A stretch of 64,000 nt of DNA. It comes from Eukaryota sp. TZLM1-RC. Its lineage: Eukaryota; Metamonada: BaSk clade. Shown here in pieces: positions 38,937-49,582 of this stretch. The position numbers were made by a program, and so were the translations under genes. Each line of letters opens with the position of its first letter. Position 1 is the stretch's first letter. A model generated the notes under the pieces. That model was given only the letters and a program-made list of their open reading frames with translations, made no database searches and had not been told where the DNA came from. Where the stretch lies: positions 620,001 to 684,000 of the forward strand of contig JAUPSS010000001.1 of assembly GCA_040285825.1 (NCBI GenBank), in the 5' to 3' direction.

Positions 38937-39917
38937 TTGTACAACATGTTCAGTGGTCTGATCAAGCTTGTTTACTGGGAATATTTAAATTATTTGGAAA
39001 AGCTTTTTGAGAATTATCAACAGGTTAAAGCAAAATTTTACACCAAATGTGGAATAAGTAAAGTAGTAGCTCAATTTGCTCAAGAACTGGTCAATGATCA
39101 TTCAATTCTCAACATGTTGTTTTTAGAAGATCCTCAGGAATTAAATATAGGTGCAAGTATTTCTGACTTACGACTGTGATTATCCAAAGATGATCATGGT
39201 CCCAACGTAATTAATACTGTAATTAAAAGACTTGATGTTTTCTATGACGACTTTGATCATGAGGAAGCTGATTATGATCAACCATTGTTGTCATTTTTCC
39301 CTGTAGTTGAGTTTGTTAAGATTGGTGGAGAGTCATTATGTGGTGAAAGGTTTGCTATAAATTTGACACATTCATCAAATCTTAAATGTTTAGAGCTTGA
39401 TTTTGAATCCGATGTAGAAGAATTACCCACTTCACTAGTGAAGTTAGTGCTGAAACACTATGCCATTGAGGTAAATGATTTAAGCTATCTCCCATTATTG
39501 AAAGAATTAGTGGTGAGTTGCTATTGTATTTCAGAAGGAATTTCAACAGGCGAAATTCATGTACCTCAATCTATTCGGAGATTGTAAATTGCTTTTTTCT
39601 TCGGAAGAACCTCCTGTCAATAATCAAATCAAATCTCCAAACTTGAAGGAATTCATTATTGATGATTTAATTCCGATCATTATCACTGAAAAAACTTTCC
39701 TTCTTTGAAATTCATTCAATTGACTAAATTTGAGGAAATTTTGTTCGATTCTCCCCCATCTCCAACAACTCTAATTAATCAAGGTTTAATTAAATCTGTT
39801 CAGTTAATCAGGAAAAATTATTTAGTTGAATTATCTTGTTTTCCATGGTGGATTCAGTATTCAGTGAATAAGGATTTGATTGATATTTTCGGTGACTATG
39901 TAGCTGAAAATAAATAA
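38937..39917 (+). pseudogene. LRR-like gene, broken
   Basis: Consecutive plus-strand ORFs (38,937-39,179; 39,285-39,587; 39,705-39,917) read as one decayed protein. An in-frame TGA lies at 39,177, and frame changes occur near 39,585 and 39,700. Between them are Leu-rich strands such as LPTSLVKLVLKHYAIE and YLPLLKELVVSC, later FPSLKFIQLTKFEEI, typical of irregular LRR proteins. The N-terminal 80 residues are helical. It ends at a TAA just after VAENK. Function unknown. Confidence 0.55.
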
Positions 39918-40462
39918 TCCTTCTGTTTTCTTTTAAGAAATCTTTCTTCCTATTTATTTCCATTTTGAACTTATCGATTCCGTTGTTTCATAATTAATTT
40001 CGTTTATTAGCCCTTTTATCTTGTAATTCTGCTGTAATAAGTCACTGTACTCTAGTTGAAAACATCATTTATGCGAATGTTGAATAAAAGTACATTTTGA
40101 GTTTGAATTTATCTGGCTTGTTTAAATGTTTATTTCATTAATAAATTGAATTTCTATAATTGAACATCATACAATGCTTCACTGAGCTTGAATTATGTCT
40201 TTACACCCAAGATCACCATTATAAATACAACTGTCTAATATCAATTTTTTCCTGTCAAAGTAGTTATACCAACATCCACACAGCAGAGATAACTCTATGA
40301 TGGCGATTTGATCAATTCCTAGAGTATGTGTACCTCAAAATATCAAAACCCATTAGAATGGTTTATGCCATTATCCTATATATATTAATGCGAGTGTGAG
40401 TGGGTGTTATATTCAATTAGTCTTTTCATAAAATAAATAACAGTGGTTTGATTGAATTCCTC
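39918..40462. other. Intergenic, no gene
   Basis: A/T-rich sequence with AATAAA-like motifs near 40,080 (probable 3' end of the LRR-like gene) and a short T/A-rich region before the hydrolase at 40,463. Confidence 0.4.
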
Positions 40463-41197
40463 ATGAAACTAACTGTTATAGGCCACTGGGCAGGATATCC
40501 TAAAGCTGATGACGCTACCTCTGGTTATTTGCTCCAGCACGATGGTTTCAATGTTCTTATTGATTGTGGTAGTGGTGTATTGTCCAACATGTTGCACTTC
40601 GTTTCTTACACCGAACTGCATGCAGTTGTCATCTCCCACTACCACCATGATCATATTGCTGACGTAGGTCCACTACAATACGCTAGGCTAGTGGAAACAC
40701 AGCTAGGCAAGGTGAATTCTCCACTCAAAGTATATGGCCCATCGTATGATCAGGATACACTGTCAAAGTTAAAGAAACCTCCATTTGTTGACACTGTTCC
40801 ATATGACCCGCAAAGCCGAAAAACAATAGGTCCGTTTGAGTTGGAATTTCATGAAAATATCCACTCAATTAAATCATTTGCCATTAAGGCTACTTGTGGA
40901 TCCAAATCAGTAGCTTATTCAGGAGACACTGCCTATCATGAGACATTGGCAGAGTTTGTGAGTGATGTAGATTTGTTCATTTGCGAGGCGAGCTTCTATC
41001 CTTGGCAAGATGCAGTGCCTTATGGACACTTAACAAGTACAGAAGCAGCGAGAATTGCTCAAAAAGCGTCAGTAAATCATCTTTTACTTACACATTTACC
41101 TCACTTCGGAAATGTAAACGAGTTGCTTGAGGATGCTAAGAAACATTTCGAACAGAGAACGAGTCTGGCATTCAAAGGGTGGTGTTGTGAGATATAG
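40463..41197 (+). CDS. Metallo-beta-lactamase-fold hydrolase, bacterial YhfI-like
   Basis: An intact protein of about 244 aa. I choose the ATG of MKLTVIGHWAGYP because bacterial relatives start there; the upstream five codons lack an ATG. The metal motif is SHYHHDHIAD (HxHxDH), with SGDTAY supplying the bridging Asp, CEASFY, GHLTS and a late LLTHLPH. These match RNase Z-like MBL proteins of the YhfI type common in Firmicutes. A eukaryotic copy with such bacterial sequence and no intron suggests lateral transfer. Substrate unknown. Confidence 0.88.
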   Translation: MKLTVIGHWAGYPKADDATSGYLLQHDGFNVLIDCGSGVLSNMLHFVSYTELHAVVISHYHHDHIADVGPLQYARLVETQLGKVNSPLKVYGPSYDQDTLSKLKKPPFVDTVPYDPQSRKTIGPFELEFHENIHSIKSFAIKATCGSKSVAYSGDTAYHETLAEFVSDVDLFICEASFYPWQDAVPYGHLTSTEAARIAQKASVNHLLLTHLPHFGNVNELLEDAKKHFEQRTSLAFKGWCCEI

Positions 41198-41397
41198 TTG
41201 TTTTTGTGGTTTGATTCCATTGTGGTTTGATTCCATTGGAATGTGGAAGTGTAAAGAAAATGGTGTGTTAAAGTAACTACAAGTGATTCAATCAATCAAG
41301 ATGATTCAATCAATCAACATTTTGACACCATAAATTCAATAGACTTGATGACTAGACACTAGCATTAGTAGAGAAAAATTCGTTAATGAAACTTTAT

Positions 41398-43440
41398 TTA
41401 TAAGTCAAGTTTGAGACAACTTTTGACAAATTTCTTCAAAAAAGATTTCTTGACAAATTCAGGATCTTGGTTGACATTCCAATGCCCGTACTTTCTATAA
41501 CAAGAAGGGTCGTTTTTCATATCACACTTGTCGCCAAACTTGCACTTATAAGGAATCACTGGTATAGGTTCATGGGAAAATGTGAAGCGATGGAGAGGAT
41601 CCTTAAGACCTTCACAACTTACCCCATGTTCACATACTTCCAGCTCAACGTGGTCAAATAGTCTGCAGTGTTCCTCGTTTTCCACATCTTTACAAAATCC
41701 TGAATATCGACATATATGTTTAAACCCCCTTAAATGCTTGGCTCCCTCGGAGGTCTTTCCCATATGATCCACATAGTAATACTCGCAGGTATAAGGATTA
41801 GGACATTGAGGTAGTTCAGAGTTTATTTTAGGAGCACTTTTAGTAATACAGGAAGATCTTGGTTTTTGAAACGATTTTGTGGATGTAAAATGTTGAAAAA
41901 ATGTTCGATGGGATAGTGAAGCCAACTGGTTACAATTTTTAAAGGGACAACGTGGGACATGGTGAAATTTTGAAATATGATCTCTTTCTTCAACACGTTG
42001 GCAGGGAAAGAGCAAATCATGACATGGAAGCATAAAATTTCGAGAATTTTGAATTAAATCGTATTTAATTAAATCTTGGCATTGTGCTAGACAATCCCCA
42101 AATCCACTAAATATAATTGAATCAAAAAACTTGTGAAAAATGGAAAGTGCAAATGATATAACAGTCATTGCACCAGGAATAGGGTTTCTGAAAGCTCCAC
42201 AACCAAGAGGGCAAATCACCAAATGAGTAATTCCGTGTTTAATGGCAGCTAAAAAGACACAAGTCCATCTCTTGTATAGTAATTGTAAATCATCAAAATG
42301 AGCATAGTCTTCACCAAAGTTTTCAACTTCCTTTTTTTGTGGATTTTGAGGAGCAGCAGTACTTATAATGGTAACTCTTTGTGGTTTTTCAAGCAATTGA
42401 CATCCAGTAGCTTCCGTTGTTTTGAAAATTTCCACATTTTCGGTAACTACAACATCAATTTTAGCTGTTTTCCATGGATATGCTACCCTTTGGCCAGAAA
42501 CTACCTGTCCACCATACTGTTCAGGATCCAAAGCAGCACCTAGAGTTGTTCTTCTGAAAAGTGATTCTTCCTGAGCACTGGCACCCGTGAGATAACCACC
42601 ACCAGGATGTTCCTCATTAGCCATGTTGAGGACACCAACACGGTTAGTGGCAGGATCAAGGCCAATCGCACATTCAAGACAGTCTTTTTCCAAAAATTCG
42701 ATCGGTTTAACATCATTAGTTGCAAAAAAATCAAAATCCTGATTAAAAAAATCGTCAAAAAAATAGACAGAATTACATAGCAAATTACAATTCAATCTAA
42801 TAAAGGATTCACCATTCAGAGCATAACCATTGGCATTCACGACTCTCAAAGTCTGAGCTAATATGATGCACAACACAAGCCTATAACAATTGTTGAATCT
42901 TCGTCTGAGAGAGGGAAGGTCATAGGAAATGATTAGGAAATGGATTAATTGATCATTGTAATTTTCGACTAAATTTCCATAGTAATGCAGAGCCAAATCA
43001 ACATGGGCCTTTTCTTCGGCAAAACAAACAGGATACGCAAGAGCAGGATTGAATTCCTCAACCAAAACTAATGTAATTTCTCTATTTTTCCCTTTAATTC
43101 TACAATTAAAAATCGTACCTCTTTTTAGAACACATTCATCCTCTGTGCTGACCAGAACAACTCTTCTATCCCCAAACAAAGTGATCTTGTGCTTTGTGGA
43201 AGTGAGGCTCTGGTCAATGACGTGTTTCAGAGTTGAGAAATTTGGACAAGGAATGAAGACTAGTTCGAATAAATAGAATTCATTAAAAGAAATTCTAAAA
43301 TTTTGGTTGGAAGTTTCAATTGATTGAATGATCTCTGATTGATCTTCTTTTGAAAAGACCAAATATTCGAACAATGAAATGTCAGCCAATATTTGGTCAT
43401 TTAGATAGATTGTCTGTGAATTCGGTAATAGTTGAGCCAA
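41398..43440 (-). CDS. Poly(ADP-ribose) glycohydrolase (microbial-type) with C-terminal zinc motifs
   Basis: An intact 680-aa protein. Around residues 265-300 it carries the PARG signature: VGVLNMANEEHPGGGYLTG then AQEESLFRR, with the catalytic GGG...QEE loop of the macrodomain-like microbial PARG family. A later GCGAFRNP strand and the SGFGDCL end complete the domain by about residue 455. The last 200 residues have repeated Cys/His motifs (CRYSGFC...H, CEHGVSC...H, CKFGDKCDMKNDPSCYRKYGH) resembling PBZ/CCCH fingers, which bind poly(ADP-ribose). It would remove ADP-ribose chains. It begins 3 nt after the stop of the upstream coiled-coil gene on the same strand. Confidence 0.85.
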   Translation of the reverse strand: MAQLLPNSQTIYLNDQILADISLFEYLVFSKEDQSEIIQSIETSNQNFRISFNEFYLFELVFIPCPNFSTLKHVIDQSLTSTKHKITLFGDRRVVLVSTEDECVLKRGTIFNCRIKGKNREITLVLVEEFNPALAYPVCFAEEKAHVDLALHYYGNLVENYNDQLIHFLIISYDLPSLRRRFNNCYRLVLCIILAQTLRVVNANGYALNGESFIRLNCNLLCNSVYFFDDFFNQDFDFFATNDVKPIEFLEKDCLECAIGLDPATNRVGVLNMANEEHPGGGYLTGASAQEESLFRRTTLGAALDPEQYGGQVVSGQRVAYPWKTAKIDVVVTENVEIFKTTEATGCQLLEKPQRVTIISTAAPQNPQKKEVENFGEDYAHFDDLQLLYKRWTCVFLAAIKHGITHLVICPLGCGAFRNPIPGAMTVISFALSIFHKFFDSIIFSGFGDCLAQCQDLIKYDLIQNSRNFMLPCHDLLFPCQRVEERDHISKFHHVPRCPFKNCNQLASLSHRTFFQHFTSTKSFQKPRSSCITKSAPKINSELPQCPNPYTCEYYYVDHMGKTSEGAKHLRGFKHICRYSGFCKDVENEEHCRLFDHVELEVCEHGVSCEGLKDPLHRFTFSHEPIPVIPYKCKFGDKCDMKNDPSCYRKYGHWNVNQDPEFVKKSFLKKFVKSCLKLDL

Positions 43441-43443
43441 ATT

Positions 43444-45116
43444 TTAGTCAATAACAGAATGATTAATTGGTGATCCATCTTCGACAACGACTGTGATCGA
43501 CGTCAAGGCTAAAATTTTAGAAGTTTGATCTCTTCCCCTGCTCTTGAGCTCTACTATTTCCTTTTGCTTATCCATTAATTTTTGTTTCAATTTTTGAATC
43601 AATTGATTGTTTTTTTCATTATTATTGACCGCCAACTGATCACTGTTAGTGGACACTTCTGAAATTTCTGCCTTTAAACCCAAAACTTCCTTTTCCAAAT
43701 TTTCAATGATTTCCGATCGGTCGGCTACACAATTTTTCAAAGAGTCAATGATAGCAACAAATTTTTCATTAATTTCTTTAATTTTCCCATATTGCCCTTC
43801 TAATTCATCATGAGAGTCAGAAAGATCCTTGAAAGCTGATTCTGATTGGTTCAAGGAAACAGAAAGTGATTTAATAACTGATGAATAATTGGTAGATTTT
43901 TCGAAAAGATCACAAAAAAGATCATAAAGCTCATTGAAAGAAGTTGAAAATGTTTTGAATTCTGAACGTTGTGACTGAATGGTTTCCTCTAACTGAGTAA
44001 GTTTTGACTCCAATTCAACAATTAACGTAGACTTAAATTGAATTTCTGTATTCAATTCAGCAATCAAGTCTTGATTATTCTTGATTGATTGACAATTTGA
44101 TTGATTCTCGGTTGATAATTCCGAATTACTGGCTTTAAGTGACATAATTTCCGATTCCAGTGATTCTTTTTCAGACGTTAGAGATTTGATTTGAGTAGTT
44201 AATTCAGCAATTGATGAATTTAATTCTGCAAATTTAGAACTTTTCATCAATAATTCTTGATTCTTTGAATTAATTTCAGCATCTTTTTCTTTCAATAATT
44301 CAGTTTTATCACCATTATTTTTTTCATTTTTCTTAATTTCTTCTTTTAATTCACTATTCAACAGACCCAACTCATCTAATGCACTTGATAATTCATAATT
44401 TTTACTGTTAATTAAGGTGATTTCAACTTTTAACTCAGTAATAATTGAGTTTAACTGTTCCTTTTCCAGAATTAATTCCTTTTCACTCTCCGAGTTACTA
44501 CTAATTTTTGCTTTAATTTGATCCAATTCAAGTTCTCTTTCGGATATAACACTACCTAATTTTTCTTTTTCTAGCACAACCAAGTTATAATTTGTTTCTA
44601 ATCTAACCAACGAGTCAGTTTTGAGCTGACAAGTTTTCTGACATTCTGAATTTTTCGAAGTGATCTCTTCTAACTGAGACTTAAAATTTTAACACTGTTC
44701 CTCAGTCAAGGTTAAATTTGACCGAAGCTCTTGAATTTTATCGGAAATGTCTTGATTTTTGAGCTTCCAAGTCTTGTTTTTCTTCACTAACTTTGTTGAA
44801 ATTTCGTTGTAATTTTTCATAAAGTTTTGATAATTCCTGATTTTTTGACCGTCATGTCATTTAATTGATTGGTAACGTCAGCAATTTTGACCTTATCAGA
44901 TTCTACTTTGGCTTTCAAATGATTAATCTCTTCCTTTAAAAATCCAACTTGTCGTTGATTGAGCTTCTTTGATTCAAGCTCAAAGTTTTTAAAATTTTGT
45001 TCCAAAATTTCGTAATCTGACTTTGACTCTGCAAGACTTTGGGTTAATTCTTCACATTCCTGTTCGAATTCAGCAGACTTCCGTTGAAAACCTTTCAACT
45101 TGCCAATTTGAGACAA
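43444..45116 (-). pseudogene. Long coiled-coil protein, 5' end cut by a LINE tail
   Basis: ORFs 43,444-44,610 (388 aa) and 44,817-45,116 (99 aa), with a shifted stretch between (frame changes near 44,820; TAA near 44,690), encode Glu/Lys/Ser/Leu-rich heptads throughout. The 5' end runs into a plus-strand LINE tail at about 45,113, so the true N-terminus is lost. Homology to a specific tether or golgin cannot be claimed. The stop is 3 nt from the PARG ATG, and the PARG frame stays open upstream for some 25 codons. Confidence 0.6.
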
Positions 45117-45475
45117 ACATAGAAAATATGATAAACTTATTGAAGAGGCTAATGTCGATAGAAATACACAGCTGGTTTTTATTGCTTTCCCATTTTCGAT
45201 AAATGGAAGATGATCAGTTGAAGCAGAAACTTTTTTGGATGACTTCCAAAAAATGGTGCAAGAAAAAACAATGAAAGATTTGATATTTTTTTATGGCGAT
45301 CACGAGATTCAATTTGCCATTATTAAAAGATTACCTCGGTTTTTCAATCGAATTAGAGGAGCTTTAGCTAGACAGCAAGCAGATCAAGATTTTGTAGAGG
45401 AAATCTTGGTTCAATGATAGTCGTCCCATTAGTAATGAATTAATTAATTTAAGTGTGCAAATTCAATAAATACAT
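45113..45475 (+). mobile_element. LINE family C 3' fragment preceding Piezo copy 2
   Basis: Begins at CATAGAAAATATGATAAA, matching the LINE at about 30,126, and runs to the AATTCAATAAATAC end. It is longer at its 5' side than the tail before Piezo copy 1, so this locus preserves more of the original insertion. Confidence 0.8.
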
Positions 45476-45555
45476 ATATTCAATGTTCGATTTTCACTTT
45501 TCGTTCAGGTTCAGGTGTTGACGAAAGATCATATCTCAACTACACCTTGGAACCA

Positions 45556-46781
45556 TGGTTAAGCCCGTACTTTCGTCACTTCTACTACCTGCTACCTTGT
45601 TCGTTTGTCTTTTATCTAGACAATCTTATTTCTTATTTGCTTTTGTTCCTTCGCTTTTTCTTGCTATTAAGTTTCCGAATCAGAAATAGCCCCCGCTGCT
45701 CTCTTTTGCATTATCCTTTCTTGGTTTAGTCGCTTCTGCAGTAATCATTCCATTTGACCTCCCCTTCTTCAGTCTTTATATATAGGTACTTGTTCTGATT
45801 CACTATGTATACCACCATTTGCGTACTATGGTTCACTTGTTTTCTTGTTATTCATCTATCTTCGACTGCAACCTTCTTCATGCACGCTCTCATGCACAAC
45901 TGCTTCTATTAGTGTAGCATCTGTAATTTCTTTTTTCTCATGTGGATTAGTATTAATTGCTACCTTCTTTTACCTTTCACCTTGGCTGATTCCGTTGCTG
46001 ATATATGGAATGATTCTGATTATTTTTAAATTAAGAACTTGTGGTTTTAAACGAGGTTATAGAGTTTTATTATTTTCTATTATTTCAATTAATTTAACAT
46101 TTATTTCTTTTTCTAAACAACCAAGAGCTGTGACGTTACTTTCAGCAGCTTTCTTTCTATTTTTGAACCCTTTTTGGTCTATTGGTGACGTTTTCGCCAC
46201 GTCAGCATAGGTACTTTTGAAATTTTGAGAATTATTTACACAATTGACCACTCTATTATTGTTTTTACTGCATCTTTATTAATCACCTTAAATTTACCTA
46301 CAGTTCCATTTATTTTACTATTCTTATTATCAGTTCACTATATTCTTCATCCTTTATCATCAAATAAAAAAATTACAAATTTGGTGTTATTTATTTCTTT
46401 TGGTTTTGTTTTACTATTTTATTCCACTTTCTCTTCTTTTTATTTCCTCAATCTGTGATTCTCAATTCGCAATTGTGTTGGGCGTTTGTAAGACCCAATC
46501 TTATTATTATTCAGTTATTATCTTTATTTTTAATTTCTTCTTTATCTCATTTAAATTATTTACTAAGAAGAATAGATGGTGAAAGTAGAACCTCTTTGTC
46601 TTTTCAATCTCCTTTATTCTTAAAATTCAAATCAGTAATTGGAGTTTGCTTTATTAGCATATACTTGTTATTTAGAGTTTGTTTATTGGAAATTGTTATA
46701 TTAGCAATCTTTGTGGTTATTGTTTTACTCCCAATTGTTGGAATTCGAAATTCTTTAATTGACTTTATAGGATTTTTCTAG
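45556..46781 (+). pseudogene. PIEZO: Piezo copy 2, damaged N-terminal third
   Basis: Same sequence as 15,045-16,677 but with a nonsense change (TGG to TAG at 45,687), a lost C near 45,765, an in-frame loss of 408 bp relative to copy 1 at about 45,890, and several one-base changes in T runs (about 46,175, 46,215, 46,435, 46,525 and 46,775). Remaining ORFs include 45,845-46,210 and 46,455-46,781. It is probably no longer able to make the N-terminal blades. Confidence 0.8.
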
Positions 46782-46783
46782 TT

Positions 46784-49582
46784 TTGTTTTTGGTCATTGC
46801 TAGTTTATTTATAATCCAATACACCCCAGTAATGGATTATTTATCCACACTTCTCCCAGCTCATTATGTAGACGTGATATCACGTTATCATTTTGACCTT
46901 TTATTTGATCGATTTGTTTTTCTTATTTTTCCAGTATTATCTTTTGTTTTTCTTAAGGGAATTGACTTTAATCAGCGCTTCATTTCCCTTTCAAGACCTT
47001 CAATTATCAAAAATTTAGTCGTTTTCATTCTAGTAATTTCAACGTTCCAACCATATATTTTAAATCTAATTCCGTTAATAATTTGTATTTTTGATTTAAC
47101 TCTAATCAAACACACAAACAGAACTAGTAGGAAGCTGCTTTATCTAATAACCTCAATTTTAACAATAACTCGATTAACAATTACTTATTTATCAATAGCA
47201 TTGCCTCAAGATTTTATTAAAAGTCCCATATTTAAAATATTTGCATTACCCTCACTCAACCATTGTGACTCTGTTTTTTGTCTAGAGCATGCTTTAATTT
47301 TATTACCTTTGGTTATTCAATTAATCATTTCTACCTCCTTCATCAAATCACCTTCCCCATCAATCACGTCACCTGTGATTGCTTTATTTACATCTCAATT
47401 CCAACTACTTGGCCCAGCTTTCATGCATACAGTGGCAGTAGTGTTTGCTTGGGTATCTATTCTATCTATAAGAGATCCTTTTTCTATTATTCTAGGAGCT
47501 TCTTGCTTAGGCTTCCTCAGTTCTCATCATTGGAGACATCGGAAAAAACTTGTTTGGTTGGTTCTGTTGGGGTTAGTGTTTGGGGTTGTTTCCAAAATTT
47601 TGTTGTCTTCTTTATGTGATCTCTATCCTGATCTCCATTCTTCATGGCCAAAATTTTACGAATTTTTCGGAGTGTCTTGCACATCCAACTCTTTCCTTTT
47701 TCACTTCAGTTTCCCCATTTTAGCCATATTTTGCCTCTATAGATCCATGGCCAATCCTCTTGACTTGAGCTTATACTGCCCCGAAACTGAAGATGAAGTT
47801 TCTCCCATCGCTTTTAGAATTGAAAAGTTTTTGTTACCGCTTTTAAGACCTTGTCTAATTATTTTATTGTTCTTTATCGGTGTTCAACGTGCATCTGTTC
47901 CTGCTTTGCTTTACGTAATTGTAGCACTTTGGTTGGTGTATTCGGACTCTGTTTTTACTGAGCTGAAAAGGGCAAAAACTTTCACGTTTTGTTTGTATGT
48001 TTTAAACTGCTCTGTTTTGATTTCACAATCAATATTTCAGTTGAGCTTTTTCAGTGAATCTTCTGATCTCTTCTCGATCTCTTCTATTCTAGGTCTAGAT
48101 CAATACCATTCTTACTACTCGGCGCTCAAATTATCAGCTTCACTTTTGGATTTCATTGTCCACGGCATCTCTTCTTCTTTGGATGTATTGGTTTACTCTG
48201 CTTCCTTTAAAAGATATCTTTCTTCAGTTAAAACCAGCAGAGATTTGGCCATTCAACGAGTCTTGGATGATGAAAAGTTAAGTAAGCTTAGGCGGGAAAG
48301 GATTTTAAAGCAACAGTTAACAGAGAAGGAAGCTACTGAAAGCAGATTGGAAATGTTAAAGTCCAAAAGACTTGGTAAAAGAGATTTATCAGCTCGTCAA
48401 ATATTTGAAGAAGAGATCAAAGCACATCAGGACGTTTTAAGTGACTTGTCAAGTAGTGCAGAAGAGATCAAAAAGGATCATGATGACCTGTCAGGTCAAG
48501 AGAAGTCAAGTGACGTTGACGTATCTACTGATCAGAAACTTGATGAAGAGGTCACACCAGATCAAGATGACACGTCTGAGCCTCAACCATCATTTTTACT
48601 TCGAATGGCAACCAAACTTCAGTCAATCATTTTGAACTTCTTCAATATCAACATTTCTGACCTACCACCACGTCATCAAACGTCACCATTACGTTGGTTA
48701 AAGCACAATATTTATAGATACTCTTCTGTATTGTCTTGCTTGCTGTGCTATCTCGCTGCTTTGTGGTTTCCTTCAATTCCCACCGTGATGATTGCTTTCA
48801 CCACGATCACTTTTGGTTTAATGTCCAAATATGGAGGCAAAGCTAGGTTTTGGCGGTTTATTTTGGGAATTTATCTATCTTTATTATTAATCCATTACAT
48901 TTTCACCTTTCCTTTCTTTTGTTTTTGCGTTTCGCCATCAGATTCAATTACCATTTCCCTTGGTAAGTCATGTCTAGATCCCACCAAGTGTCCTGTTCCA
49001 AGGGAGCTTATCGATCCATCCAGTCACCCCTCAGCCCTAAGTTCGCAACTCATTTACCTTGTTGGTATTGCTCCTATAGGCAGCTTCCTCTTCTCCTACC
49101 CTCCCTTGCTGATTGCTGCATTGGGTATCGTTCTTCATCGTTCTATCTCGTTTAGAATGGGCAGGTGGGGAATTGATGTAGAGGAGAGAGTTGGGGTTCG
49201 TCAAGTTTGGGGTAGGGTCGTGGTCTTCTTCAAGACTCTAATGGAGAAGCGTTTCGACGCTATTGGAGTAGACCTCTACCCATTTATGTTTTTTATTGAT
49301 ATACTTCAGTTAATTGCGCTTCCATTTGCCTTTTTTAGTAGCTCAACAGCTTCCCAGTCGGTAATCCAATCAGTCCAGCTCAGTTATTTACCTGGTTTCC
49401 TTGCAATTTGGTTGATTGTTCAGTTTCTGTTAATCATTATTGATAGAACTCTTTTCTATTTGAGATTTGCAAGACTCAAAGCTCTGGTTCATTTTATTTC
49501 TAATTTCACTGTGTTAATTGTTTTTTGTTTAATTTTCCCCGCAGTAATCACGAATTACCAATTAATGCACCTTTTCTCCTAG
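46784..49582 (+). CDS. PIEZO: Piezo copy 2, central part (continuous here)
   Basis: A 932-aa ORF that reads through the region broken in copy 1. It contains blade membrane helices, the charged beam helix (RVLDDEKLSKLRRERILKQQ), and membrane helices leading towards the pore. It ends because a C run near 49,543 is one base shorter than in copy 1; the protein continues in the next ORF. Together the two copies show the ancestral gene was about 1,900 codons without introns. Confidence 0.88.
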   Translation: MFLVIASLFIIQYTPVMDYLSTLLPAHYVDVISRYHFDLLFDRFVFLIFPVLSFVFLKGIDFNQRFISLSRPSIIKNLVVFILVISTFQPYILNLIPLIICIFDLTLIKHTNRTSRKLLYLITSILTITRLTITYLSIALPQDFIKSPIFKIFALPSLNHCDSVFCLEHALILLPLVIQLIISTSFIKSPSPSITSPVIALFTSQFQLLGPAFMHTVAVVFAWVSILSIRDPFSIILGASCLGFLSSHHWRHRKKLVWLVLLGLVFGVVSKILLSSLCDLYPDLHSSWPKFYEFFGVSCTSNSFLFHFSFPILAIFCLYRSMANPLDLSLYCPETEDEVSPIAFRIEKFLLPLLRPCLIILLFFIGVQRASVPALLYVIVALWLVYSDSVFTELKRAKTFTFCLYVLNCSVLISQSIFQLSFFSESSDLFSISSILGLDQYHSYYSALKLSASLLDFIVHGISSSLDVLVYSASFKRYLSSVKTSRDLAIQRVLDDEKLSKLRRERILKQQLTEKEATESRLEMLKSKRLGKRDLSARQIFEEEIKAHQDVLSDLSSSAEEIKKDHDDLSGQEKSSDVDVSTDQKLDEEVTPDQDDTSEPQPSFLLRMATKLQSIILNFFNINISDLPPRHQTSPLRWLKHNIYRYSSVLSCLLCYLAALWFPSIPTVMIAFTTITFGLMSKYGGKARFWRFILGIYLSLLLIHYIFTFPFFCFCVSPSDSITISLGKSCLDPTKCPVPRELIDPSSHPSALSSQLIYLVGIAPIGSFLFSYPPLLIAALGIVLHRSISFRMGRWGIDVEERVGVRQVWGRVVVFFKTLMEKRFDAIGVDLYPFMFFIDILQLIALPFAFFSSSTASQSVIQSVQLSYLPGFLAIWLIVQFLLIIIDRTLFYLRFARLKALVHFISNFTVLIVFCLIFPAVITNYQLMHLFS

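Noticed and set aside
38774-39010. 78-aa plus ORF with Arg/Thr-rich stretch
   Set aside because: It overlaps the better-supported LRR-like frame and has no recognisable content.
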